Below are positions 16,468 through 23,718 of a stretch of DNA of 25,867 nt, one piece after another. The stretch's first letter is position 1; every line of letters starts with the position of its first letter. The translations under genes and the position numbers were made by a program. Under the pieces are notes generated by a model that was given only the letters and a program-made list of their open reading frames with translations, did no database searches and had not been told where the DNA came from. The stretch spans positions 1 through 25,867 of the forward strand of contig CAZXWI010000012.1 in assembly GCA_964644555.1 (NCBI GenBank), written 5' to 3'. This DNA is from RUG14186 sp964644555. Its GTDB lineage: Bacteria; Bacillota; Clostridia; Eubacteriales; Anaerofustaceae.

Positions 16468-17274
16468 TTATTCCCAAGGATTAATCGGAAGAGCCGATTC
16501 TGTGAATGCCTCGCTGGCACTATCAAATCCGGCAGCCTGTATAGCCTGAGCGTATACAGGTATTTTTACACCCTGAGTAAGATCGTATGTTATATCAATG
16601 GTATTTCCGTTAGCGTCTTTAGTGGTGTAAACGAATTTTTCATTCTCTTCGTCATAATATCCGTCAATGCTCTTGTCGAGATAAAAACCTACGAAAGAAG
16701 CGTATTCGGTCGTTTTACCCGAAGCAAGAGCATCAGTATATGTGAACGAATGAATGTTGTATACGATTCCGTCAATAGTTGCCGTTTTATTCTCATTTTT
16801 ATATACGCATTTTGCATCGTAATTCGGATTTTCCGGCTGTGGGGTTTCATTAAATTTATAATCACCCTTTGCGGTAAATTTATCTCCTTTATCCCAGTGA
16901 AGAATGTTTGTTGCAGGCGTTGCACCTTCAAGATCAGCAGGAATTGCAACGAGAACACGAACGTATGCATCGCTGCTGCCTGTGTTTTTGACTGTTACAA
17001 TCTTATCAACATAATTCTTAGCTGTAGTAAGTCCGAATTTATCTTTCGAAGATGTATCACCTACGATCGGCATGAGAGTTTTGTTCTGCTCAAAATCTTC
17101 GAGTGCCGTACCGGCATCATTCCTTTGCTGTTCAATAAGCTTAATTTTTACATTACCTACGGCAAATGTGTTGGTTGCCTCGTCGGTATCTGTGAAATAT
17201 GCCAATGATGCACCGGCTATTGCAATTAGCGCAATAACCGCAACAAGGCAAATAGATACAATTTTCTTTTTCAT
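16468..17274 (-). CDS. TasA/camelysin-like SipW substrate, the longest subunit
   Basis: The 268-residue protein has a leader with a typical SipW junction, AGASLAYFTDTDEATNTFAV (about 20-39), followed by GNVKIKLIEQ. The family core appears as IVTVKNTGSSDAYVRVLVAI, and a late strand PVYAQAIQAAGFDSASEAF is the conserved C-terminal feature. Compared with the other subunits it carries an insertion of about 70 residues containing NPNYDAKCVYKNENKTATID and an acidic/aromatic YYDEENEKFVYTTKDANG. Its place as the longest of three neighbouring subunits, and the following hairpin element, would fit a major fibre subunit made in excess, but that is inference. It lies 26 bases after the preceding subunit gene. 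Confidence 0.87.
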   Translation of the reverse strand: MKKKIVSICLVAVIALIAIAGASLAYFTDTDEATNTFAVGNVKIKLIEQQRNDAGTALEDFEQNKTLMPIVGDTSSKDKFGLTTAKNYVDKIVTVKNTGSSDAYVRVLVAIPADLEGATPATNILHWDKGDKFTAKGDYKFNETPQPENPNYDAKCVYKNENKTATIDGIVYNIHSFTYTDALASGKTTEYASFVGFYLDKSIDGYYDEENEKFVYTTKDANGNTIDITYDLTQGVKIPVYAQAIQAAGFDSASEAFTESALPINPWE

Positions 17275-17300
17275 GTCATTATTTTCCTATTGATTATTGA

Positions 17301-17885
17301 TTACATTACAGCCCAAGCTGCAGCTGCTGTTGCAAAACCTTCCTTTTGTACTGCATATGCTGTAATTGTAAGTGTAGGTAAAGCTGCTTTTTCTGTATCC
17401 GACAAAGTGCCGTTATTATCGGTATCAAATGAAGTAAGCATTTCTTTTGTAACTTCACCTTTTACCTTAACTTTATTATCCTTTAATACATTAAATGCTT
17501 TATCTGCTGCAAGCAAACTATTTAAATCATTACCGTTGTAGTAGTATACACCGGGATGATTTGTTGCGTCCAATGCAGTCCAGTTTGAATCCATTTCATA
17601 TGTCATGTATGTATCGAAATTAGCGGATTTTTCAACCTTTACAAATAACCAGCAAGCCTCACTGCCTGATTTAACGGTAACTTTAGGATCTTTTGAAATA
17701 TCAACACCGGGAATCATTTTGTACTCAGTACCGGTTGTTTCGGCTAATGTGATATTGATATCACCGTATGTAAATGTATTTACGAGAGTATCTGTTTGAT
17801 CGTTCAACCAAGCAAGAGTGCCTCCGATAACAAAACAAGATATAAGAACAAGTGCAACTATGGCAATAGCAGTTTTCTTTTTCAT
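17301..17885 (-). CDS. TasA/camelysin-like SipW substrate with an EF-hand-type loop
   Basis: The 194-residue protein has a leader with SipW junction GGTLAWLNDQTDTLVNTFTY (21-40) and GDINITLAET. The core YKMIPGVDISKDPKVTVKSG with EACWLFVKVEK is shared with the gene upstream, so the two are paralogues, probably from tandem duplication. Residues 154-165 read DTDNNGTLSDTE, a textbook EF-hand loop with D154, D156, N158, G159 and E165 at the calcium positions. A single loop of this kind inside a TasA-like subunit may bind calcium or be a relic of a dockerin-like insertion. The C-terminus TAYAVQKEGFATAAAAWAVM is the family end. The ribosome site is AAAGGA about nine bases before the ATG. Confidence 0.87.
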   Translation of the reverse strand: MKKKTAIAIVALVLISCFVIGGTLAWLNDQTDTLVNTFTYGDINITLAETTGTEYKMIPGVDISKDPKVTVKSGSEACWLFVKVEKSANFDTYMTYEMDSNWTALDATNHPGVYYYNGNDLNSLLAADKAFNVLKDNKVKVKGEVTKEMLTSFDTDNNGTLSDTEKAALPTLTITAYAVQKEGFATAAAAWAVM

Positions 17886-17944
17886 AGTCTTATTTTCCTT
17901 TCATCAAAGTTTTAAGAATCAATATTATGCTATTTCGTCAATTC

Positions 17945-18535
17945 TTAATTTTGAGCTTCGCTTCCTGCGGCTGTCCATGCAGCTTGAGATGTAGTAAAAC
18001 CATCTTTTTGAATTGCATAAGCGGTAACTTTGATTTTAGCAGCGGTATAATTTGCAACAGCTGCATCACCTTTAAGCGTGAATGAACCGAAAACAGGAAT
18101 ATCAGCGCCTGCTGAAACTGCATTATTGTAAGCATAAATATTATTTGTAGAATCGATTAAAGTCCAACCATTAGCTGTAAGCTGAGCTTCAATGGTAGTG
18201 TCGGCAATAATATCCTTTAATCCATTTTCGAGTTTTACGAAAATCCAGCAATCTTCACTGGCACTGTCAATATGCACAGTCGGGTCTTTTGTATAGCTGT
18301 GGCCCGGAATGAGCTTATATGTATTTGCCTTTACACGAGCAGCACCCTGACCTGTAACAACGCTACCGTCTGTATTAACTTTTGCCTCGTCAAGAGTGAT
18401 TTTTACATTACCTACGGTAAATGTGTTCTCTACAGAGTCATTTGAAGTGAGGTAAGCCATTGTTGCAAATACAGTTGTAACAACAAGTAACACCGCACAA
18501 AGACTGAGTACCAGCGCTTTTGTTTTTGTTTTCAT
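17945..18535 (-). CDS. TasA/camelysin-like SipW substrate
   Basis: The 196-residue protein has its leader ending FATMAYLTSNDSVENTFTVG (23-42), the SipW-type junction. The core YKLIPGHSYTKDPTVHIDSA and EDCWIFVKLENG matches the next gene downstream, including the single cysteine in the xCWxFVK strand. The C-terminal strand is KVTAYAIQKDGFTTSQAAWT. It has the strongest ribosome site of the cluster, AAAGGAGG eight bases before the ATG, and it is the first substrate gene behind the signal peptidase gene (55-base gap), so it may be an abundantly made subunit. A conserved cysteine in an otherwise cysteine-free secreted subunit is worth noting. Confidence 0.87.
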   Translation of the reverse strand: MKTKTKALVLSLCAVLLVVTTVFATMAYLTSNDSVENTFTVGNVKITLDEAKVNTDGSVVTGQGAARVKANTYKLIPGHSYTKDPTVHIDSASEDCWIFVKLENGLKDIIADTTIEAQLTANGWTLIDSTNNIYAYNNAVSAGADIPVFGSFTLKGDAAVANYTAAKIKVTAYAIQKDGFTTSQAAWTAAGSEAQN

Positions 18536-18590
18536 AACGAAAACCTCCTTTAATAAAATAAATATGAATATATTTGGGAGCCTTTCGGCG

Positions 18591-19133
18591 CTACCCTCTC
18601 TTTACACGCTTCCTTCTTCTTTTACGGGAAGTCCCTTGTTTTTTCTTATCGTCTTTAAACAAATCCGGAAGAAATACAAGTATCAACAAAATTGCACCGA
18701 TGCAAATTGCAATATACATTCCCGGAGGATGCTGAATATAGTAAGCGACATATCCGAGATAATTTACCTTGAAAATAGGTGTACCTATCAAATTATTAAA
18801 ATGAACAGGGGCAGCGTCTTCAACATCGTTGGCATCGCCCTTTGTATAAAAATGGCGGTTTGCTTCATCGATTCTAATAACACGGTGCGTAGACGGTGTG
18901 CCGTTTGGCAAAACATATGTTATAACATCACCAACCTCTACGCTATTCGCCTCAACTTCTTTAACATAAATCAATGAACCGACCGGGTATTCCGGCTCCA
19001 TAGACCCTGAAATTACCGAGTATACCTGAATACCGAACAAGCGAACACCCACAAGCAAAATCGCAAATATAACTATCACAACTACGATAACAGTGCTTAC
19101 AATATCCCATATTTTCTTTATTGTACTTTTCAT
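18591..19133 (-). CDS. sipW: ER-type signal peptidase I, SipW family
   Basis: The 180-residue protein has an N-terminal membrane helix (about 9-31), catalytic S44 in ISGSMEP, H83 in STHRV (the Ser/His dyad of ER-type peptidases, in place of the Ser/Lys of usual bacterial ones) and the conserved GDAND at 99-103. A second membrane helix (about 138-156) precedes a very basic tail, KRRRKRVKRG. Such enzymes in Bacillus release TasA and related proteins, and the substrates here lie directly downstream. I chose the start at 19133, where AAAGGA stands seven bases upstream; an in-frame ATG 11 codons earlier has no such site and would add a polar stretch before the helix. It is the first gene of the cluster. 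Confidence 0.93.
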   Translation of the reverse strand: MKSTIKKIWDIVSTVIVVVIVIFAILLVGVRLFGIQVYSVISGSMEPEYPVGSLIYVKEVEANSVEVGDVITYVLPNGTPSTHRVIRIDEANRHFYTKGDANDVEDAAPVHFNNLIGTPIFKVNYLGYVAYYIQHPPGMYIAICIGAILLILVFLPDLFKDDKKKQGTSRKRRRKRVKRG

Positions 19134-19207
19134 TCGAATATCCTTTCTCGTTTGCAAATACAGCAAAATACATCGTTTTGCTTTTTATTTACACCCATTT
19201 ACAACGA

Positions 19208-19239
19208 ATTATCCCCTTTTGAAGTCAATAACTTCAAAA
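19208..19239 (-). promoter_or_regulatory. Candidate promoter and operator of the SipW cluster
   Basis: On the minus strand, -35 TTGAAG (plus 19232-19237), an 18-base spacer and -10 GATAAT (19208-19213) form a plausible promoter about 75 bases before the sipW start. The -35 lies inside a perfect inverted repeat TTTTGAAGT-N5-ACTTCAAAA (19217-19239), a placement where a bound repressor would block polymerase. The regulator is not encoded next to it. Confidence 0.45.
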
Positions 19240-19609
19240 TGCTAAAAACACATAATTCGAAAACATTTTTTAATTAGCACTCCAAAGCGGCTTGCGTTAA
19301 CTGATTTTCGAAATTATGTAAAAAAGTTATCTGCTCTTACACAATTTGCCGATTGATTTTATGGTAAAATTTCGGATACTCTTTTACCTGAACATCATTC
19401 ACAACTAAATGAATGTATATTTTTATTGTTTCAATACCTACATTAAAGGTAAAAAAACAATTCAATTCTCAGAACTCTATACAACATTACACAACAAATT
19501 TTACCACAAAACCATAAATTAATCAATCGTTCGATAATAAAAGAATAAGTTTTTTTAAAAAGGGTTACATCTAAAATGAAAATTTCGCCGAGTATAGAAC
19601 TCTGCGAAA
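19240..19609. other. Non-coding gap upstream of the SipW cluster
   Basis: No gene is visible. Two related arms face each other: CGATTGATTTTATGG with TAAAATTT (19350-19372) and, inverted, AAATTTTACC with CCATAAATTAATCAATCG (19496-19529), about 125 bases apart. They differ by short insertions. An imperfect hairpin TTTCGC...GCGAAA lies at about 19583-19609, directly before the terminator. These may be regulatory or the ends of a degraded small element. Confidence 0.4.
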
Positions 19610-19640
19610 AATCAGGTGTATTAAAACACCTGATTTTTAT
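19610..19640. terminator. Bidirectional intrinsic terminator
   Basis: AATCAGGTGT (19610-19619) and ACACCTGATT (19626-19635) form a ten-base-pair stem with a six-base loop and T-rich tails on both strands. On the minus strand it would stop reading from the tRNA region before the SipW cluster. Confidence 0.75.
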
Positions 19641-19697
19641 TTAAAACCGATTTATGCATCAACATATTTTCAATAAATCCGTTTTCCATGAAAAAAT

Positions 19698-19784
19698 TAT
19701 TATAAAAAAAATAACGAAATCCGCATAGCGACTTTCGTTTATGTTTATAATTCTTCGATAACATGGCACAGAGGGCGGGATTCG
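19698..19784 (-). repeat. Duplicate of the tRNA-Ser 3' end and its downstream terminator (copy A)
   Basis: Positions 19721-19784 match 20018-20081 with two differences in 64 bases; looser similarity with short indels extends to 19698 and 19998. The matching part covers the last 21 bases of tRNA-Ser including CCA, the spacer and the terminator hairpin. In this copy the acceptor end is changed and the hairpin has a mismatch (GGATTTC in place of GGCTTTC). No complete tRNA can be folded here. Confidence 0.8.
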
Positions 19785-19880
19785 GCTCCCCCTGCCTTAC
19801 GGCAGCGTACCTACGGTGGCTCGCATCTATAGCGCTCGTTTCCCTCGCTTCACGGGTTCGAATCCCTATGAATTCAGACC
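19785..19880. other. GC-rich block fused to the tRNA-Ser fragment
   Basis: This stretch is far richer in G and C than its surroundings and contains several small hairpins, for example CTGCC-TTAC-GGCAG at about 19791-19804. Its right end carries GGGTTCGAATCCC, a T-loop-like sequence on the plus strand, so the block looks like a mosaic of tRNA-like pieces in opposite orientation. It has no credible protein coding frame and no complete cloverleaf. It may be a repeated element or an insertion scar. Confidence 0.45.
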
Positions 19881-19964
19881 TAATTAAAGAATGGCCTTCA
19901 TGCATTTATTTTTTTAGGATTCAAATAATATAATAGCAGGTTAACTGCAATACACGCACAGATA

Positions 19965-19986
19965 ACCGAAAAATATATTTTTCGGT
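19965..19986. repeat. Perfect 22-base palindrome
   Basis: ACCGAAAAATA followed directly by its reverse complement TATTTTTCGGT. It lies between the tRNA-Ser terminator and the GC-rich block and could be a hairpin or a protein site. Confidence 0.6.
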
Positions 19987-20012
19987 GGAGGAGAAAGTAT
20001 TATAAATAACAA

Positions 20013-20033
20013 GAAAGCCGCATAGCGACTTTC
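20013..20033 (-). terminator. Terminator of tRNA-Ser
   Basis: On the minus strand GAAAGTCGC and GCGGCTTTC form a nine-base-pair stem (one G-T pair) with a three-base loop, followed by a T-rich tail, about 30 bases after the tRNA CCA. Confidence 0.7.
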
Positions 20034-20060
20034 GTTTATGTTTATAATTCTTCGATAACA

Positions 20061-20150
<90 letters not shown>

Positions 20151-20167
20151 GTACTCTACGAGTTAAA

Positions 20168-20196
20168 ATTATATCATACTTATTTGCAATAATCAA
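20168..20196 (-). promoter_or_regulatory. Promoter of tRNA-Ser
   Basis: On the minus strand TTGATT (plus 20191-20196), a 17-base spacer and a perfect TATAAT (20168-20173) end about 18 bases before the tRNA 5' end. The lipoprotein promoter lies back to back with it. Confidence 0.75.
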
Positions 20197-20250
20197 ACAA
20201 AATTGCTTCGATTTTTCGATTACATTGTTTTTATTTACAAAATTACTTGA

Positions 20251-20256
20251 TATAAT
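20251..20256 (+). promoter_or_regulatory. -10 box of the lipoprotein gene
   Basis: A perfect TATAAT lies 27 bases before the ATG. The best -35 at 17 bases is only TTTTTA (20228-20233), and the ribosome site before the gene (AAAGAG) is weak and rather distant. Confidence 0.5.
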
Positions 20257-20283
20257 GATTACACGAAAGAGTAAATTAAACAT

Positions 20284-20925
20284 ATGAACACTAAATCTAA
20301 ATTATTACTATCCATATTATCATGCGTTTTTCTTTTTAGCGTACTATCTTCATGTGCTCCCAAGGCTGAAAGTGGCAACCCCAAGCAAAACGCACAAGTT
20401 GTATTAGGAGCATGGGACGGCGACACATTCACCAACGAGTGGGCGAATTTTACCTTTACCTTGCCTGAAGGAATGAGTCCTGTCGATAAAGAAGTAACCG
20501 ATACCTTGGTCAATCAAAACTCCACTTTGGTCAACGGCGATGACACTTCATTTGTAGATGCCAACACTAACATCTATTTTGATTTCGCCCTTCAAGACTC
20601 CAACGGCATAATCACTGTTTGCACATATTATGTTGACTACTACGATTCCACCTATGTCGATATGCAAGTAACCACTTTCGCAAATAGACTTAGCCAAGCT
20701 TTCGAAGAAAAAAGCTCCGATTACAAACCAACCGACATCACTGTAACCAAGCTCGGCGAAATAGATGATTGCGTATCTTTTTCGGTGAAAATGAATGAAT
20801 ACATCACCATAACATTTTATATAAACAAAGTTGACGGCTTCTTTAATGTATGGCAAATTTCGGAGTACGAACGCCAACCCAATGATCTGCAAAATTTCAT
20901 TGATTCCGTCAAAAAGATAAAATAA
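20284..20925 (+). CDS. Secreted lipoprotein of unknown function
   Basis: The 213-residue protein has a hydrophobic leader and lipobox LSSC with C24 as the lipidated residue. The mature part starts with an acidic/polar linker, then GAWDGDTFTNEWANFTFTLP and EGMSP, followed by alternating strands and a helix (TFANRLSQAFEEKSSDYKP) and ends NDLQNFIDSVKKIK. The pattern of a GxWDGxTFTNExxNFTFTLPEG opening is, as far as I recall, common in uncharacterised clostridial lipoproteins that sense or store nothing known; I cannot assign a function. It is the only clear plus-strand protein gene in the window, is monocistronic, and ends at a shared terminator facing yebC. Confidence 0.82.
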   Translation: MNTKSKLLLSILSCVFLFSVLSSCAPKAESGNPKQNAQVVLGAWDGDTFTNEWANFTFTLPEGMSPVDKEVTDTLVNQNSTLVNGDDTSFVDANTNIYFDFALQDSNGIITVCTYYVDYYDSTYVDMQVTTFANRLSQAFEEKSSDYKPTDITVTKLGEIDDCVSFSVKMNEYITITFYINKVDGFFNVWQISEYERQPNDLQNFIDSVKKIK

Positions 20926-20930
20926 ACCCT

Positions 20931-20969
20931 ATAAGAAAAAACAGCTTATGAAAAGCTGTTTTTTCTTAT
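20931..20969. terminator. Bidirectional terminator between the lipoprotein gene and yebC
   Basis: ATAAGAAAAAACAGCTT (20931-20947) and AAGCTGTTTTTTCTTAT (20953-20969) form a perfect 17-base-pair stem with a five-base loop. The A/T runs inside the stem provide a T tail in both directions, suited to convergent genes. Confidence 0.88.
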
Positions 20970-21003
20970 TTGATTGGAATTATGATATTAATAAAAACTG
21001 GAT

Positions 21004-21741
21004 TTACTCTTCTTCATCGATCTCGGCATTATGCCATACATTCTGAATATCATCATGTTCTTCGAACATATCGATCATCTTGTTGAATTTATTTATAGCA
21101 TCCGGATCTTCGAGTTTTGTATAAGTTTGAGGTATCATTGCGATTTCGGCATTGATAAATTCGATACCTTTTGCTTGAAGCTCGTTTACAACACTTATAA
21201 ACATACCGGGATCGGTTGTTATCTCGTATGTGCCTTCACTTGCCTGCATATCATCAGCGCCTGCTTCTATAGCCATATCCATAACTTCTTCTTCCGACAT
21301 ATTGACTTCTTCCGCATCAATAACAATAACACCTTTTTTATCAAACATGAATGATACGCATCCGTTAGTACCGAGGTTTCCGCCGAATTTGTCAAAATAA
21401 TGTCTTACATCACCTGCTGTACGGTTTTTATTATCGGTAAATGTTTCCACCATAACGGCAGTTCCGCCAATACCGTAGCCTTCGTAAATAACTGTTTCGA
21501 AATTAGCTCCGCCTGTTTCGCCACTACCTTTTTTGATAGCTCTCTCAATATTGTCGTTAGGCATATTTTGAGCCTTTGCTCTTGCAATAGCCTCTTTTAA
21601 TTTTGCGTTTGTATCAGGGTCTGCGCCATCTCTTGCCGCAATCTGTATGTATTTGGCAAGTTTGGTGTAGATTCTGCCCTTTATTTCATCCTGTTTACCT
21701 TTTTTTCTCTTAATGGTTGCCCACTTGGAATGTCCTGACAT
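21004..21741 (-). CDS. yebC: YebC/PmpR family (TACO1-like) protein
   Basis: The 245-residue protein begins MSGHSKWATIKRKKGKQD, the family signature, followed by AKLKEAIARAKAQNMPNDNI and the glycine-rich GSGETGG. It also has YEGYGIGGTAVMVETFTDNK and the acidic C-terminal IWHNAEIDEEE-like end seen in YebC (here NVWHNAEIDEEE). Members were first described as transcriptional regulators and more recently linked to translation through proline-rich stretches on the ribosome. AAAGGAG lies nine bases upstream, inside the end of rarA; only three bases separate the two genes. It is the last gene of the operon. Confidence 0.95.
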   Translation of the reverse strand: MSGHSKWATIKRKKGKQDEIKGRIYTKLAKYIQIAARDGADPDTNAKLKEAIARAKAQNMPNDNIERAIKKGSGETGGANFETVIYEGYGIGGTAVMVETFTDNKNRTAGDVRHYFDKFGGNLGTNGCVSFMFDKKGVIVIDAEEVNMSEEEVMDMAIEAGADDMQASEGTYEITTDPGMFISVVNELQAKGIEFINAEIAMIPQTYTKLEDPDAINKFNKMIDMFEEHDDIQNVWHNAEIDEEE

Positions 21742-21744
21742 AAA

Positions 21745-23097
21745 TTATTTCTCCTTTGCACACTCTTTATTATACTCATTTTTTATCATTTCCAAATAGT
21801 CTTTGAATTTCTTTTCATAACCTTGCTCTGTTGCTTCGTAATACACTCTGCCCTCAAAGCCTTTGGGCATATACTCCTGAGCCACCCAATGGTTATCGAA
21901 ATTATGCGGATATTGATATCCTACACCCACACCCGACTTTTTCTGCCCCTCATACACGGCATTTCTTAAATGCAGAGGAATTTCTGCAGTAGGATATTTT
22001 TTTATATCACTCAAAGCCTTTGCCATAGCCAAATATGAAGCATTGCTCTTAGGTGCACAGGCAAGGTAACAGACCCCTTGGGCTAAGTTTATTCTGCATT
22101 CCGGCATACCGATTATTTCAACTGCTTTGAACACATTTACAGCCACCTCCAGTGCCATAGGATCAGCATTTGAAACATCTTCGGAAGCAAATATTATCAT
22201 TCGCCTTGCTATAAATTTCGGATCTTCTCCGCAATAAAGCATTTTTGCCAAATAGTACAATGCAGCATCGGGAGATGAACCTCTCATGCTTTTTATAAAT
22301 GCACTTATAGTATCGTAATGTTCACTTCCGGATTTGTCGTAATTTACACTTCGCTTTTGAATACACTCTTCGGCAATTTCAAGATCAATCGTTATTTTGC
22401 CGTTTCCGTCTTTCGGAGTAGTCAAAAATGCCAATTCCAATGCATTAAGTGCAGTTCGGCAATCTCCGTTTGCCACATTTGCCCAATGATTTAAAGCTTC
22501 TTCGCTAAGGGTAATATCGTAATTGCCAAGACCCTTGGTTTTGTCATTCAGTGCTTGCAAAATTACATTTCGTACATCGTTATATGTCAGTTTCTTTAAT
22601 TCAAATACCGTGGAACGAGATATCAATGCCGAATTTATTTCAAAATACGGATTTTCCGTTGTTGCACCAATCAATATTATCGTTCCGTTTTCCACCGACG
22701 GCAATAAAGCGTCCTGCTGGGACTTATTAAAACGGTGTATTTCATCTATAAAAACGATGGTTCGCTTGGAATACATACCGAGAGTATTGCTTGCATTTTT
22801 CACAAGTTCTTTAATATCCCCAACTCCGCCTGTTACCGCATTAATCTGAGCGAACTCGCTTTTGGTAGTTGTTGCTATAATTCGAGCCAAAGTCGTCTTT
22901 CCGCTGCCGGGAGGTCCGTACAAAATCAATGAGCTTATCTTGTCGGCATTTATCATTCGGTACAATAATTTGTTTTTACCGATTATATGCTCCTGCCCGA
23001 TAAATTCTTCAAGGCTACTCGGTCGCATACGCTCGGCAAGAGGCGAGGACTTTGCCAAATTCTCCTTTAGCTTTGCATCAAAAAAACTTTGTGTCAT
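21745..23097 (-). CDS. rarA: Replication-associated recombination protein A (AAA+ ATPase, RarA/MgsA)
   Basis: The 450-residue protein has N-terminal PLAERMRPSSLEEFIGQEHI, Walker A GPPGSGKT (61-68), Walker B TIVFIDEIHRF with D118/E119, and sensor-1 region ILIGATTENPYFEIN. The C-terminal MgsA domain has RGSSPDAALYYLAKMLYCGE and PLHLRNAVY, with the closing KGFEGRVYYEATEQGYE. RarA is related to clamp loaders and acts at stalled replication forks. The length is normal for the family. It sits three bases after plsY and three before yebC in a compact operon. Confidence 0.95.
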   Translation of the reverse strand: MTQSFFDAKLKENLAKSSPLAERMRPSSLEEFIGQEHIIGKNKLLYRMINADKISSLILYGPPGSGKTTLARIIATTTKSEFAQINAVTGGVGDIKELVKNASNTLGMYSKRTIVFIDEIHRFNKSQQDALLPSVENGTIILIGATTENPYFEINSALISRSTVFELKKLTYNDVRNVILQALNDKTKGLGNYDITLSEEALNHWANVANGDCRTALNALELAFLTTPKDGNGKITIDLEIAEECIQKRSVNYDKSGSEHYDTISAFIKSMRGSSPDAALYYLAKMLYCGEDPKFIARRMIIFASEDVSNADPMALEVAVNVFKAVEIIGMPECRINLAQGVCYLACAPKSNASYLAMAKALSDIKKYPTAEIPLHLRNAVYEGQKKSGVGVGYQYPHNFDNHWVAQEYMPKGFEGRVYYEATEQGYEKKFKDYLEMIKNEYNKECAKEK

Positions 23098-23100
23098 GCA

Positions 23101-23712
23101 CTAATCTCTCTTCTTCGAAAAATCAAGTTTATTTTCCGTGCCGTTAATAATTCGCTTGATATTTCCTCTATGCTGCCAAATAGAAAATACCGCAACAATT
23201 GCAATCGACACGCAATGATAATACGGTGCTTTTGTAACAAGTAAAAATATCGCACACAGCGTAATCGCCGATACCGTGCCGAGAGCCATAATTCGTGTTA
23301 TGAAAACTATGAGAAGCCCTCCCACAAGACCGACTAATGCCACATAAGGCACCAATGCTAAACCCACACCGAATGTGGTTGCTACACCTTTTCCGCCTCT
23401 GTAATTAGTAAATATAGGCCAATTATGCCCTGCCACTACGGCAACCACGGCAAAAATAAGTGCAAAATCATCTCCACCGTTTAAAGCTTCGCATATTTTT
23501 ACGGCACAAAAGCCCTTGAGAAAGTCAAATGTAAATACCATGAGGGCAGGCTTTAACCCGTAAACCCTCAAAATATTGGTGCTGCCGGCATTTCCGCTGC
23601 CGTAGTTTCGTATGTCATCTTTTTTTACCAATTTCGAATAAAGCAAAGCACCGTTTACACACCCTAATAAATACGCAATCACACTGCTTAATAATACTGT
23701 AAATATTTTCAT
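23101..23712 (-). CDS. plsY: Acyl-phosphate:glycerol-3-phosphate acyltransferase
   Basis: The 203-residue integral membrane protein has several hydrophobic helices and the conserved cytoplasmic motifs GSGNAGSTN (38-46) and GGKGVAT (106-112), followed by a third near GTVSA. PlsY moves an acyl chain from acyl-phosphate (made by PlsX, not in this window) to the sn-1 position of glycerol-3-phosphate, the first step of phospholipid synthesis. It ends in a basic tail, SKKRD. It lies between nadE (six-base gap) and rarA (three-base gap), so it is translated from the same message. Confidence 0.95.
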   Translation of the reverse strand: MKIFTVLLSSVIAYLLGCVNGALLYSKLVKKDDIRNYGSGNAGSTNILRVYGLKPALMVFTFDFLKGFCAVKICEALNGGDDFALIFAVVAVVAGHNWPIFTNYRGGKGVATTFGVGLALVPYVALVGLVGGLLIVFITRIMALGTVSAITLCAIFLLVTKAPYYHCVSIAIVAVFSIWQHRGNIKRIINGTENKLDFSKKRD

Positions 23713-23718
23713 ACCAAA

